64,000 bases of DNA from Variovorax sp. IB41 (lineage in GTDB: Bacteria; Pseudomonadota; Gammaproteobacteria; Burkholderiales; Burkholderiaceae_C). Position numbers and translations under genes: made by a program. This document shows, one piece after another, positions 1 to 8,663 of the stretch. Positions within the stretch are counted from its first letter, which is position 1. Each line of letters starts with the position of its first letter. A model generated the notes under the pieces. It did not search any database and was not told the origin of the DNA. It saw only the letters and a program-made list of their open reading frames with translations. The stretch spans positions 219,378 to 283,377 of the forward strand of contig NZ_JAEFCB010000008.1 in the NCBI RefSeq assembly GCF_016405905.1, read 5' to 3'.

Positions 1-1
1 C

Positions 2-376
2 TGCGGCGCGCGCAAATCGAGGGAACCGCTGCCGCTGGTGCTGCTCGATGCGCCGTGCCCGCTGCGCGAGATCGTCACCAAGACGCTCGACCGCGCCGGC
101 GTGCCGTGGCGCCATGCGTTCACCAGTGCCAGCCTTGCGGCCTTGTGGGCCGCGAGCTCGGCGGGCCTGGGCCTCACGGTGCGCACGCCGTTCGGGCTGC
201 CTTCGCACGTGCGTGCCATCGACCGCACGGTGGTGGGCCTGCCGGCGCTGCCGCAGATGTCGATGGCGCTCTACCGCGCGCAAGCCAACGCCGAGGCGCC
301 GGTCGGCCGGCTCGCCACGCTGCTGCTGGAGGCGGTGCGGCAGCATGTGCAGGTGGCTCCGGCGCAAATGCACTGA
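2..376 (+). CDS. LysR-family transcriptional regulator, C-terminal part (partial)
   Basis: The reading frame is open from the first bases and stops at 376, so only about 124 C-terminal residues are in the window. What remains reads like the second lobe of a LysR substrate-binding domain: a short hydrophobic strand followed by a helix-rich segment and the typical ending in which a polar helix precedes the stop. The DNA-binding helix-turn-helix lies upstream of the window and cannot be checked. It converges on the MFS transporter gene with 62 bases between the two stops. The family call is by pattern only; the regulated gene is unknown. Confidence 0.7.
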   Translation, partial: CGARKSREPLPLVLLDAPCPLREIVTKTLDRAGVPWRHAFTSASLAALWAASSAGLGLTVRTPFGLPSHVRAIDRTVVGLPALPQMSMALYRAQANAEAPVGRLATLLLEAVRQHVQVAPAQMH

Positions 377-438
377 GCGCTATCGCTCGGATCGTGTGGC
401 TCCCCGAAGGCAGCGCAGCGCCGCCGTCGGCGAACAGC

Positions 439-1701
439 TCAGCGAGTGGGTGGCGTGGAAGCCGGCGCGGAAGCGGGCGTGGTGGACGCGGCCCGCCGCG
501 CGAGCCAGTTCCACCCGGCGCCTGCGGCCATGAGCACGCAGGTGCCGAGGAACACGGCTCGCATGCCGATGTGCCCGCCCACGAAGCCGCCCAGCAGCGG
601 CCCGGCCACCTGGCCCGTGTACTGCGCCGAGGTCGAGTAGCCGAGCATGTTGCCGGCCACGCGCTCGGGCACGTTGTGGCGGATCACGCTCGCGATGCAG
701 GGCAAGAGCCCACCGAGCGACAGCCCCATCAGGAAGCGCAGCACCACCAGCTGCCAGCCCGAGGTGACGAAGGCCTGCGGGATCAGGAGCACCGCCGACA
801 CCGCCAGGCACCCGACGATCACGTTCCAGTGGCCCACGCGGTCGGCCAGTTTGCCCAGCCGCGATGCCGAGAGGATGCTGCCGAGTGCGGCCGCGGACAT
901 GACGAGGCCGGCCATCATCGTCACGCGATTCGGGTCTTCGACCAGCGTGGCGACGTAGACGGTGATGATCGGCTCGATCGACATGTTGGCCAGCATCAGC
1001 AGCATGCCGGTGAAGAGCATCGCGATGAGCGGGCGCTTGTCGGGCACGGCGGCCCAGCCGGTGTCGGGCGTGTCGCCCTGCTTCGCGGCCGAGGGCGCTT
1101 TCTTCTCTTCGCGGATCAGGAAGGCGGTCGCGAGAAAGGCCACGAAGATCATCGCGCCCGCCGCGAAGAAGGTCGCGCGGATGCCGATGAGCGGCGGCAG
1201 CGCGCCGCCCACCAGCGGGCCCACGAGGTTGCCCGCCATGATGGCCGAGGACATGGTTCCGAGCGCCCAGCCGGTGCGGTCCTTGGGCGTTTGCGTGGCC
1301 ACCAGCACCATCGAGCCCGAGGCGTAGCCACCCAGCAGGCCCGCGAGGAGGCGCAGGCCGACCAGCTGCCACACGTTGCCCGCCATGCCGATCAGCGCCA
1401 TCGCCACCGCCATGCCCAGGCTCGCGCGGATCAGCATGGGCTTGCGGCCATAGCGATCGGCCAGCCGGCCCCACAACGGCGCCACCAGCGCCGCGCTGAA
1501 GAAGGTGGCGCCGTAGGCCACGCCTGACCACTGCACGATGGCCGCATGGTCCTTCACGCCCAGTTGCTCGACGTAGAGCGGCAGGAAGGGCAGCAGCAGC
1601 GTCATCGCCACGATGGTGGTGAAGGAGCCGAACATGCAGACGGCGAGGTTGCGCTGCCAATGCGCATGCGCGGCGCCAGCGTGGGAGTTCGGATTCGTCA
1701 T
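439..1701 (-). CDS. MFS transporter, drug-efflux type
   Basis: A 420-residue polytopic inner-membrane protein with the hydrophobic pattern of twelve helices expected of the major facilitator superfamily. The loop between helices 2 and 3 carries the family motif A (GRLADRYGRKP), with a weaker copy, GKLADRVG, at the equivalent place in the second half. Length is normal for drug:H+ antiporter-like members. The frame is open upstream to 1920, but the ATG at 1701 begins a natural N-terminus (MTNPNS) followed by helix 1; an ATG at 1713 is an alternative. No neighbouring operon partner hints at the substrate. It lies downstream of, and co-directional with, the iorBA-like genes, 145 bases away. Confidence 0.85.
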   Translation of the reverse strand: MTNPNSHAGAAHAHWQRNLAVCMFGSFTTIVAMTLLLPFLPLYVEQLGVKDHAAIVQWSGVAYGATFFSAALVAPLWGRLADRYGRKPMLIRASLGMAVAMALIGMAGNVWQLVGLRLLAGLLGGYASGSMVLVATQTPKDRTGWALGTMSSAIMAGNLVGPLVGGALPPLIGIRATFFAAGAMIFVAFLATAFLIREEKKAPSAAKQGDTPDTGWAAVPDKRPLIAMLFTGMLLMLANMSIEPIITVYVATLVEDPNRVTMMAGLVMSAAALGSILSASRLGKLADRVGHWNVIVGCLAVSAVLLIPQAFVTSGWQLVVLRFLMGLSLGGLLPCIASVIRHNVPERVAGNMLGYSTSAQYTGQVAGPLLGGFVGGHIGMRAVFLGTCVLMAAGAGWNWLARRAASTTPASAPASTPPTR

Positions 1702-1820
1702 GGGGCGGACCATTGTCCGGCCGCATGACCGAATCCGTGCGTGCCGATTCGCGGCGGCACCCATCGTGGCGTTGCATGGGTGCGCGCCGCGGGCACTGCG
1801 GGCGCTGTGGGTGCCGTGCG

Positions 1821-1841
1821 GGCCGGTCGCCGTGACCGGCC
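1821..1841 (-). terminator. Hairpin 3' of the IorB-like gene
   Basis: A perfect 8-bp inverted repeat (ggccggtc / gaccggcc) with a 5-base loop lies just beyond the stop of the IorB-like gene. It could end or protect that transcript, but there is no T-run on the minus strand, so it is not a textbook intrinsic terminator. Confidence 0.35.
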
Positions 1842-1846
1842 GCCGG

Positions 1847-4042
1847 TCAGGCCGTCTTGAGCAGCTCGGGATCGATCGGCAGCTTGCGCAGCCGCTTGCC
1901 CGTCGCAGCGAAGATGGCATTCGCGAGCGCCGGCGCCAGCCCCGAGGTGCCGGGCTCGCCCATGCCGCCGGGGGCTTCCTTGCTCGCGACGATGTGGGTT
2001 TCGATGACCGGCGTCTCGTTCATGCGAACCACGCGCACGTCGTGGAAGTTCGATTGCTCGATGCGCCCGTCCTTCAGCGTCGCCTTGCCCCAGAGCGCGC
2101 CCGAGATGCCGAAGATCACGCCGCTCTGCACCTGGGCCTGCACGGTGTCGGGGTTGACGATCACGCCCGCATCCAGCGCGCAGACCACGCGCTTGACGGC
2201 CACGTCGCCCGACTTGGTGACCTCTGCATCCACCACCAGCGCCATGAAGGTGCCGAAGGCGAACTGCAGCGACACGCCGCGCCCCTGGCCCGCGGGCAGG
2301 GGCTGGCCCCAGCCGGATTTTTCGGCGGCCAGCTGGAGCACCGCCAGCGCGCGCGGGTTCTGCGCGAGCAGCGCGGTGCGGAAGGCGACAGGGTCGGTCT
2401 TCGCGGCGGCCGCGAGCTCGTCGATGAAGCTCTCGACCACGAAGACGTTGTGCGTCGGCCCGACGCCGCGCCAGAACGCGGTCGGCACCGGCGGCTCGTG
2501 GTTCACGTAGTCGACCAGGATGTTGGGCAGCGCGTAGGGCGGCTTCTCGGCGCCGTCGATGGTCTCGGGGTCGAAGTTGTTGTTGTAGGCCGGCGGCAGC
2601 CAGCGCTTGAGGATCGAGGAGCCGGTGATGCGGTGGCTCCACGCGACGGGCTTGCCCTGGGCATCGAGCCCGGCGCTCACGCGGTCGTAGAAGTAGGGGC
2701 GGTACATGTCGTGCTGCGTGTCTTCTTCCCGCGTCCAGATCACCTTGACGGGGCCGTCGACCTTCTGCGCGATCTGCACGGCGCGCGTCACGCTGTCGAC
2801 CTCCAGCCGCCGGCCGAAGCCGCCGCCCAGCAGGTGGTTGTGCACCGTCACCTTCTCGACCGGCAGGCCCGTGACCGCGGCGGCCGCGGCCTGCGCGCGG
2901 GTGAGCACCTGCGTGCCGACCCACACCTCGCAGCTGTCCTTGCGCACGTGCACCGTGCAGTTGAGCGGCTCCATTGCCGCGTGAACGAGGAAGGGCACTT
3001 CGTAGACGGCTTCCAGGCGCTGCGCGGCGCCCGCCATGGCCTTGGCGTTGTCGCCTTCCTTGCGCACGACCGCGCCCTGCTTCTGAGAAGCCTGGGCCAT
3101 CGATTGCACGATGCTCTCCGTGCTCACCTTGGCGTTGGCGCCGTCGTCCCATTCCACGACGAGGGCGGCCAGGCCCTTCTTCGCCGCGCCCATGTGGTCG
3201 GCGACGACAGCCACGCAGTCGTCCAGCCGCACGACCTGGCGCACGCCGCGCACCTTCAGCGCGGCGGCATCGTCGACGCTGCGCACGCGGCCGCCGAACA
3301 CCGGCGACTGCTTGAGCGTGGCGACCTTCATGCCGGGCACGCGCGCGTCGATGCCGTACATCGCGGTGCCGTTCACCTTGGCGGGCGTGTCCAGGCGCTT
3401 GGCCGAGGTGCCGATCAGCTTGAAGTCGGACTGTGGCTTGAGCTCGACCTTCTCGGGCACGGAGAGCTTGGCCGCATCGGCGACCAGCGCGCCGTACTTG
3501 AGGCGGCGTCCGCTCGCGGTGTGGACCACCTCGCCACGCGCGGCGCGGCACGCGGCGGGCTCGACGCGCCAGCGCTGCGCCGCCGCCTGCACGAGCACCG
3601 TGCGGGCCGTGGCGCCGGCGCGCCGCATCGGCTCGTAGGCGCCGCGGATCGTGGTGGAGCCGCCCGTCACCTGGAAGCCCAGCAGCGGGTTGCCGTAGAG
3701 CTTGTCGCTGGGGGGCGCGTGTTCGAGGCGCACGCTGGCCAGGTCGATCTCCAGCTCCTCGGCAATCAGCATCGGGATGCTGGTGTACGTGCCCTGGCCC
3801 ATTTCGATGAAGCCCATGACCACGGTCACTTGCCCGTCGGGGGCGATGCGCACGAAGGCATTGGGTGCCCAGGGCGCGGCGCCTGCACCGGTCGTGCCCG
3901 CCGCATCGGCCGGGGAAGAGGCGGTGCCGAAGCCGACGCCGATGAGCAGGCCGCCGCCGAGCGCGGCGCCCACCGAGATGAAGCCGCGGCGCGAGAGCGT
4001 GGCGCCGGTGTCCGAGTCAGTTGTCAATCGATCGAGAATCAT
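1847..4042 (-). CDS. IorB-like molybdopterin-binding subunit of a xanthine dehydrogenase-family oxidoreductase
   Basis: A 731-residue large subunit of a molybdenum hydroxylase resembling isoquinoline 1-oxidoreductase beta subunit (IorB) and related membrane-linked aldehyde dehydrogenases. A twin-arginine motif (SRRGF, about residues 13-17) followed by a hydrophobic glycine/alanine segment suggests Tat export to the periplasm. Glycine-rich segments such as GGGFGRR and the conserved FWRGVG segment fit the molybdopterin-cytosine-dinucleotide binding domain; length is that of IorB rather than of XdhB. The start at 4042 follows the stop of the 2Fe-2S subunit by one base, so the two are translated together. 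The electron acceptor (a cytochrome c in some relatives) and the XdhC-type maturation factor are not adjacent. The substrate cannot be told from sequence. Confidence 0.85.
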   Translation of the reverse strand: MILDRLTTDSDTGATLSRRGFISVGAALGGGLLIGVGFGTASSPADAAGTTGAGAAPWAPNAFVRIAPDGQVTVVMGFIEMGQGTYTSIPMLIAEELEIDLASVRLEHAPPSDKLYGNPLLGFQVTGGSTTIRGAYEPMRRAGATARTVLVQAAAQRWRVEPAACRAARGEVVHTASGRRLKYGALVADAAKLSVPEKVELKPQSDFKLIGTSAKRLDTPAKVNGTAMYGIDARVPGMKVATLKQSPVFGGRVRSVDDAAALKVRGVRQVVRLDDCVAVVADHMGAAKKGLAALVVEWDDGANAKVSTESIVQSMAQASQKQGAVVRKEGDNAKAMAGAAQRLEAVYEVPFLVHAAMEPLNCTVHVRKDSCEVWVGTQVLTRAQAAAAAVTGLPVEKVTVHNHLLGGGFGRRLEVDSVTRAVQIAQKVDGPVKVIWTREEDTQHDMYRPYFYDRVSAGLDAQGKPVAWSHRITGSSILKRWLPPAYNNNFDPETIDGAEKPPYALPNILVDYVNHEPPVPTAFWRGVGPTHNVFVVESFIDELAAAAKTDPVAFRTALLAQNPRALAVLQLAAEKSGWGQPLPAGQGRGVSLQFAFGTFMALVVDAEVTKSGDVAVKRVVCALDAGVIVNPDTVQAQVQSGVIFGISGALWGKATLKDGRIEQSNFHDVRVVRMNETPVIETHIVASKEAPGGMGEPGTSGLAPALANAIFAATGKRLRKLPIDPELLKTA

Positions 4043-4043
4043 G

Positions 4044-4517
4044 TCAGGCCACCTTTGCTGCTGTCTTGCCGGAAAGGGCGCGCGCCGCTTCCTTGATGCC
4101 GGCGCGGATGCGCACATAGGTGCCGCATCGGCAGATGTTGCCGCTCATGGCGCCGTCGATTTCTTCATCGGTGGGCGAGGTGTTCTTGGCGAGGAGGGCC
4201 GTGGCCGACATCAGCTGGCCCGATTGACAGTAGCCGCATTGCACGACTTCCAGGTCGAGCCAGGCCTTCTGCAGTGCGCGCCCGACGCGGGTGCCCGCGA
4301 GCGATTCGATGGTGCTCACGTTGGCCTTGGCCACCGATTCGACCGGCGTGATGCACGAGCGCGTGGCCACGCCGTCGATGTGCACCGTGCAGGCCCCGCA
4401 CATGCCCAGGCCGCAGCCGAACTTGGTGCCCGTCATGCCGAGCACGTCGCGCAGCACCCAGAGCACGGGCGTGTCGCCGTCGACGTCGACCGGGCGATCG
4501 ATTCCATTGACTTTCAT
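4044..4517 (-). CDS. IorA-like (2Fe-2S)-binding subunit
   Basis: A 157-residue iron-sulfur subunit that passes electrons from the molybdenum centre of its partner. The plant-ferredoxin-type cluster CGLGMCGAC with a downstream C, and the C-terminal cluster CGYCQSGQ ... CRCGTY, together supply eight cysteines for two [2Fe-2S] centres, as in IorA, CoxS and XdhC-type small subunits. No signal sequence is present, which agrees with export by hitch-hiking on the Tat signal of the large subunit. It is the first gene of the pair and is divergent from the GlxA-type regulator, with 105 bases between the starts that probably hold both promoters. Confidence 0.88.
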   Translation of the reverse strand: MKVNGIDRPVDVDGDTPVLWVLRDVLGMTGTKFGCGLGMCGACTVHIDGVATRSCITPVESVAKANVSTIESLAGTRVGRALQKAWLDLEVVQCGYCQSGQLMSATALLAKNTSPTDEEIDGAMSGNICRCGTYVRIRAGIKEAARALSGKTAAKVA

Positions 4518-4622
4518 AGAGCTTCTTTCTTGTGGCGCCGCGTGGGACGGCTGGTTGACCGGTGGGAGGATGTCACGTAGCCTTTAGACCGGAATGTCGA
4601 AATTACCTCTTTTCAGGACATC

Positions 4623-5573
4623 ATGCAGAAACGCATCGCCGTTGTCGTTTTTCCGGGCTTCCAGATCCTCGACCTGGCCGCCGTCGCCGCCTTCGAGCTG
4701 GCCAACAAGCACGCGGGCAAGCCGGTCTACAAGGTCGAGCTGCTGTCGGAAACCGGCGGCACCATTTCCAGTTCATCGGGCATCGGCGTCGAGACGAAGC
4801 GGCTGACCGCATCGAAGTTCGACACGCTGGTGATGACCGGCGCACTCACCATCGAGCCGACCTCCGAAGGGCTTTGCAAAATGCTGCGCGCGGGCGAGCG
4901 CAGTTCGCGCCGCATTGCCAGCATCTGCACCGGCGCCTTCGGCCTGGCGGATGCGGGCCTGCTGGACGGCCGGCGCGTGACCACGCACTGGGCCTTCGCG
5001 CAGGAACTGCAGAAGCGCCATCCGCTGGCCAAGGTGCAGCCGGACCGCATCTTCATCAACGATGGTTCGCTCTGGACATCGGCCGGCATGACCGCGGGCA
5101 TCGACCTGATGCTCGCGCTGGTGGAAGAAGACCTGGGCGTGGAGGCCGCGCGCATGGTCGCCAAGAACCTCGTCGTGTACCACCGCAGGGCGGGCGGGCA
5201 GTCGCAGTACTCGGCGCTGCTCGAGCTCGAACCCAAGTCCGACCGCATCCAGCAGGCGCTGGTGCATGCGCGCGCCAACCTGCGCGACGCGCTCTCGGTC
5301 GAAGACCTCGCCGAAGTGGCGCACCTGAGCCCGCGCCAGTTCAGCCGCGCCTTCAAGTCGGAAACCGGCCAGTCGCCGGCGCAGGCCGTGGAGCACCTGC
5401 GCGTGGAGGCGGCGAAGGCGCTCATCGATGCGGGCGGACTGGCGCTCAACGTCGTGGCTGACGAAACGGGCTTCGGCGATCCCGAGCGCATGCGCCGCGC
5501 GTTCCTGCGCACGCTGGGCCAGCCGCCGCAGGCCGTGCGAAGGGTGGCGAGGCAAATCCTCGAGGCGGCCTAA
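4623..5573 (+). CDS. GlxA-family (DJ-1/PfpI plus AraC) transcriptional regulator
   Basis: A 316-residue two-domain regulator. Residues 1 to about 170 form a DJ-1/PfpI-like domain whose nucleophile-elbow cysteine is C102 in SICTGAF; residues about 220-310 form an AraC DNA-binding domain with two helix-turn-helix units (FSRAFKSETG is the second recognition region). Such proteins control catabolic genes in response to small molecules such as amino acids or betaines. It is divergent from the IorAB-like genes and sits 89 bases upstream of an SDR gene in the same direction, so either could be its target. A start three residues earlier or later is unlikely because ATG 4623 fits the domain edge. Confidence 0.85.
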   Translation: MQKRIAVVVFPGFQILDLAAVAAFELANKHAGKPVYKVELLSETGGTISSSSGIGVETKRLTASKFDTLVMTGALTIEPTSEGLCKMLRAGERSSRRIASICTGAFGLADAGLLDGRRVTTHWAFAQELQKRHPLAKVQPDRIFINDGSLWTSAGMTAGIDLMLALVEEDLGVEAARMVAKNLVVYHRRAGGQSQYSALLELEPKSDRIQQALVHARANLRDALSVEDLAEVAHLSPRQFSRAFKSETGQSPAQAVEHLRVEAAKALIDAGGLALNVVADETGFGDPERMRRAFLRTLGQPPQAVRRVARQILEAA

Positions 5574-5662
5574 AAGGTGGGACATACGACATTTACGCCA
5601 TCGCACTGACGGAGGAAACTTCCCTTCATGCCGCAACCACGCGGCTTCCAAAGGAACCTCCA

Positions 5663-6490
5663 ATGACTGCAGCATCCAAGGGCACCGCCCTCATCACCGG
5701 CGCTTCTTCAGGCATCGGCGCCATCTATGCCGACCGGCTCGCCCGCCGCGGCTTCGACCTTGTGCTGGTCGCGCGAAATCAAGACCGCCTGCAGGCGCTT
5801 GCCGCCAAGCTCACGGCCGAGACGGGCCGCAAGATCGAGACGATCGCTGCCGACCTCACGGACAAGAAAGACATCGCGCGCGTCGAAGCCGCCATCCGCA
5901 CCAACCGCGAACTCACGCTGCTGGTGAACAACGCCGGCGTCGGCGCCACCGCGCCGCTGCTCGCCTCGGACATCGAGAAGATGGAAGAGATGATCGCGAT
6001 CAACGTGAACGCGCTCACGCGCCTGACCTATGCGGCCGTGCCGGGCTTCGTGGCGCGCGGTGCGGGCACGCTGGTGAACATCGCGTCCATCGTGGCGGTG
6101 TCGCCCGAAACGCTCAACGGCGTGTACGGCGGCAGCAAGGCCTTCGTGCTTGCGTTCAGCCAGTCGCTGCAGCACGAACTCGGCGAGAAGGGCGTGCGCG
6201 TGCAGGCCGTGCTGCCGGGCGCGACGGCCACCGAGTTCTGGGACATCGCGGGCCTGCCGGTGAAGCACCTGCCGAGCGCGATCGTGATGAGCGCTGCGGA
6301 CATGGTCGATGCGGCGCTCGCGGGGCTCGACCAGGGCGAGAAGGTCACGATTCCTTCGCTGCCGAGCCAGGACGAGTGGGACGCTTTCGATGCGGCGCGG
6401 CGTGCCATGTCGGGGCGGATTTCCAGCTCGGTGCCTGCATCGCGCTACGGCGTGAAGGGAACGAGCGAAGAGGCAGCCGCAGTGGCCTAA
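5663..6490 (+). CDS. SDR family NAD(P)-dependent oxidoreductase
   Basis: A 275-residue classical short-chain dehydrogenase. The nucleotide-binding motif GASSGIG is at residues 13-19, the NNAG motif at 89-92, and the catalytic set is S142, Y155 and K159 (YGGSK). The basic residue after the dinucleotide fold (R38) favours NADP(H). A good ribosome site (aaggaac) lies 8 bases before the ATG. The downstream hairpin at 6514 probably ends the transcript. The substrate is not recognisable; neighbourhood suggests control by the GlxA-type regulator upstream. Confidence 0.88.
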   Translation: MTAASKGTALITGASSGIGAIYADRLARRGFDLVLVARNQDRLQALAAKLTAETGRKIETIAADLTDKKDIARVEAAIRTNRELTLLVNNAGVGATAPLLASDIEKMEEMIAINVNALTRLTYAAVPGFVARGAGTLVNIASIVAVSPETLNGVYGGSKAFVLAFSQSLQHELGEKGVRVQAVLPGATATEFWDIAGLPVKHLPSAIVMSAADMVDAALAGLDQGEKVTIPSLPSQDEWDAFDAARRAMSGRISSSVPASRYGVKGTSEEAAAVA

Positions 6491-6513
6491 AACGGTCGCA
6501 CTAAAATCCGAAT

Positions 6514-6555
6514 CCCGCAGTTGGGCGTCCCGGCCGGCTGCGGGTTTTGCTTTTC
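6514..6555 (+). terminator. Intrinsic terminator after the SDR gene
   Basis: The arms cccgcag (6514-6520) and ctgcggg (6538-6544) pair perfectly and are followed at once by a T-rich tract (6545-6554). The position between the SDR stop and the next start fits a rho-independent terminator. Confidence 0.7.
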
Positions 6556-6577
6556 CGGGGCCATGTAGAGGACCACC

Positions 6578-7678
6578 ATGTACAAAAACCTCGCGGGCCG
6601 CGCCGTTCTGGCGTGGGCAGCCGCCTGCTTTTTATCCCCCGCTTTTTCTCAACCCCAGCCTTCGAAAGAACCGCTGAAGATCGGCTTCGTCTACGTCACG
6701 CCGGTCACCGATGCCGGCTGGGTGCGCCAGCACGAAGAGGGCCGAAAGGCCGTCGATGCGGCGCTCGGCGCGAAGGTGAAGACCACCTTCGTGGAGAACG
6801 TGGCCGAAGGCGCAGATGCCGAGCGCGTGATCCGCGATCTTGCGCAGCAGGGCAACCGGCTCATCTTCACGCCCAGCTTCGGCTACATGGAGCCGACACT
6901 GAAGGTGGCGCGCGACTTTCCCGATGTGAAGTTCGAGTCGATCACGGGCTACAAGCCCGCGGCCAACGTCGCGACCGCGAATGCGCGCTACTACGAAGGC
7001 CGCTATCTCGCGGGCATCGCGGCGGGGCGCATGACGAAGACGAATGTCGCGGGCTATGTGGCGGGCTTTCCGATTCCCGAGGTGCTGCAGGGCATCAACG
7101 CATTCACGCTCGGCATGCGCTCGGTGAACCCGAATGCCAAGGTCGTCGTGGTGTGGCTCAACGAGTGGTTCGATCCGCCCAAGGAGCGCGATGCGGCGAT
7201 GGCGCTCTTCAACCAGAACGCCGATGTCGTTGCGTTCCACACCGGCTCCACGGCCGTGATGGCGGCTGCGCAGGAGCGCGGCAAGATGGCCATCGCGTAC
7301 CACTCCGACATGCGCAAGATCGCGCCCGATGCGCAGCTCGTCGCGGTCACGCACCAGTGGGGCGGCTACTACACGCAGCGCGCGAAGGCGGTGCTCGAGG
7401 GCACCTGGAAGAGCGGCAATCTCTGGGGCGGCGTGAAGGAAGGAATGATCCGCGTCGGCGACTTCGGCACCAAGGTGCCCAAGGCCGTGCAGCAGGAGGT
7501 GCTCGCGCGCCAGCAGGACATTGCGGCCGGCAAGCTGCAGCCGTTTCGCGCGGTGGCCGCCGATGTGCGCGACAACGAGGGCCGCGTCGTGATCGCCAAG
7601 GGCGCGCAGCTGGGCGACGAGCAGATCCTCAAGATGAACTGGCTGGTCGACGGCGTGCAGGGGCGCGTGACGCGCTAG
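6578..7678 (+). CDS. BMP-family ABC transporter substrate-binding protein
   Basis: A 366-residue periplasmic receptor of the basic membrane protein / PnrA type, a group that binds purine nucleosides and related bases. An N-terminal signal peptide (hydrophobic stretch ending near residue 25, AFSQP) is followed by the family's opening strand IGFVYVTPVTDAGW and the later GYVAGFPIPEV. Length is normal. No permease or ATPase gene lies beside it, so it is an orphan receptor here. Guanine deaminase lies about 2.7 kb downstream, which fits purine use but does not prove it. Its stop abuts the stop of the convergent LysR gene with no intervening base. Confidence 0.87.
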   Translation: MYKNLAGRAVLAWAAACFLSPAFSQPQPSKEPLKIGFVYVTPVTDAGWVRQHEEGRKAVDAALGAKVKTTFVENVAEGADAERVIRDLAQQGNRLIFTPSFGYMEPTLKVARDFPDVKFESITGYKPAANVATANARYYEGRYLAGIAAGRMTKTNVAGYVAGFPIPEVLQGINAFTLGMRSVNPNAKVVVVWLNEWFDPPKERDAAMALFNQNADVVAFHTGSTAVMAAAQERGKMAIAYHSDMRKIAPDAQLVAVTHQWGGYYTQRAKAVLEGTWKSGNLWGGVKEGMIRVGDFGTKVPKAVQQEVLARQQDIAAGKLQPFRAVAADVRDNEGRVVIAKGAQLGDEQILKMNWLVDGVQGRVTR

Positions 7679-8560
7679 CTAACCCAAGCGCTCGACCACG
7701 AAGTCGACGAAGGTGCGCAGCTTGGCGCTCGGCCGCGCTTCGGGCAATCGCATGATGTGCACGGGGCGCGTCGGCAGTTGCCACTCGGGCAGCAGCTGAA
7801 CCACCTGGCCCGCGGCCAGGGCGGGGCCGAGCAGCGCATCGGCCTGCACGATCACCCCCACGCCGGCCATCGCGGCCGCGAGCAGGGCCTGCCCGTTGTT
7901 GGTGGTGAGCGGGCCGCGCACCGGCACATGCACCGTCTGCCCGTCGCGCGTGAAGCGCCATGAATGGTTCGGGCCCCAGGTGGCAAAGCCCAGCAGCGGA
8001 AACGCTTCGAGGTCCGACGGGTGCTTCGGCTGGCCGTGGCGCGCGACCCAGGCGGGGCTCGCGACCGCGAACATGCGCGCCAATGCCAGCGGCCGCGCGA
8101 TGAGGCGTTCATCGACCGCCGCGCCCGAGCGGATGCCGCAGTCGAAGCCCTCTTCGGCCAAGTCGACCACGCGGTCGTTCAGCACCAGGTCCACCTTCAC
8201 CTGCGGATAGGCGGCGATGTAGTCGCCGACCACCGGTGTGAGCCGGTGCGCGCCATAGGCCACGGGCGCCGTGACGCGCAGCACGCCCTGCGGCATCGCG
8301 CGCAGCGACTCGGCCACGCCGTCGGCGGTGTGCACGCTCGCGAGCACATCGCGGCAGCGCTCCAGGTAGGCCGCGCCGATTTCCGTGAGGGCGTGGCGCC
8401 GCGTGGTGCGCTCCAGCAGGCGCGCGCCCAGCTGGTCTTCGAGCGCGCGGATGTGCTTGCCGACCATCACCGCCGAGAGATCGAGCGCCTCGGCTGCTGC
8501 GGCGAAGCTGCCCGCGTCCACCGTCGCGACGAAGACTTCCATGGCGCGCAGCTTGTCCAT
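7679..8560 (-). CDS. LysR-family transcriptional regulator
   Basis: A 293-residue LysR regulator: winged helix-turn-helix in residues 1-60 (AMEVFVATVDAGSFAAAAE followed by the recognition helix) and an effector-binding domain after about residue 90. The length is standard. It is divergent from an SDR-like gene with 103 bases between starts; LysR proteins of this arrangement usually regulate the divergent gene, and the gap holds a 7-bp inverted repeat suited to be the operator. The effector is unknown. Confidence 0.9.
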   Translation of the reverse strand: MDKLRAMEVFVATVDAGSFAAAAEALDLSAVMVGKHIRALEDQLGARLLERTTRRHALTEIGAAYLERCRDVLASVHTADGVAESLRAMPQGVLRVTAPVAYGAHRLTPVVGDYIAAYPQVKVDLVLNDRVVDLAEEGFDCGIRSGAAVDERLIARPLALARMFAVASPAWVARHGQPKHPSDLEAFPLLGFATWGPNHSWRFTRDGQTVHVPVRGPLTTNNGQALLAAAMAGVGVIVQADALLGPALAAGQVVQLLPEWQLPTRPVHIMRLPEARPSAKLRTFVDFVVERLG

Positions 8561-8580
8561 ATTGAGAACCCAGGGTTTCG

Positions 8581-8603
8581 AATTGCCGAACCGGATGGCA
8601 ATT
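8581..8603. promoter_or_regulatory. Putative LysR operator
   Basis: The repeat aattgcc / ggcaatt is perfect over 7 bases per arm with a 9-base spacer, in the gap between the divergent LysR and SDR-like genes. This is the shape and place of a LysR recognition site; binding is inference. Confidence 0.5.
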
Positions 8604-8663
8604 TATCAAACTATCCATTCGCAAAACAATGGGCGCTTCCTGATTCATTCGGCGAGGTTTCTC

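Noticed and set aside
55..1527. 490-residue rightward ORF opposite the MFS transporter
   Set aside because: Composition is His/Arg/Ala-rich without any domain; it is the antisense shadow of a clear membrane transporter.
1613..4096. 827-residue rightward ORF opposite the IorB-like gene
   Set aside because: Low-complexity His/Arg/Val sequence with no motif, typical of a shadow frame in GC-rich DNA; the opposite strand has complete family motifs.
6491..6577. Possible riboswitch or tRNA-like fold upstream of the BMP-type gene
   Set aside because: Only one simple hairpin with T-run is seen, which is explained by a terminator; no tRNA arms or riboswitch core were found.
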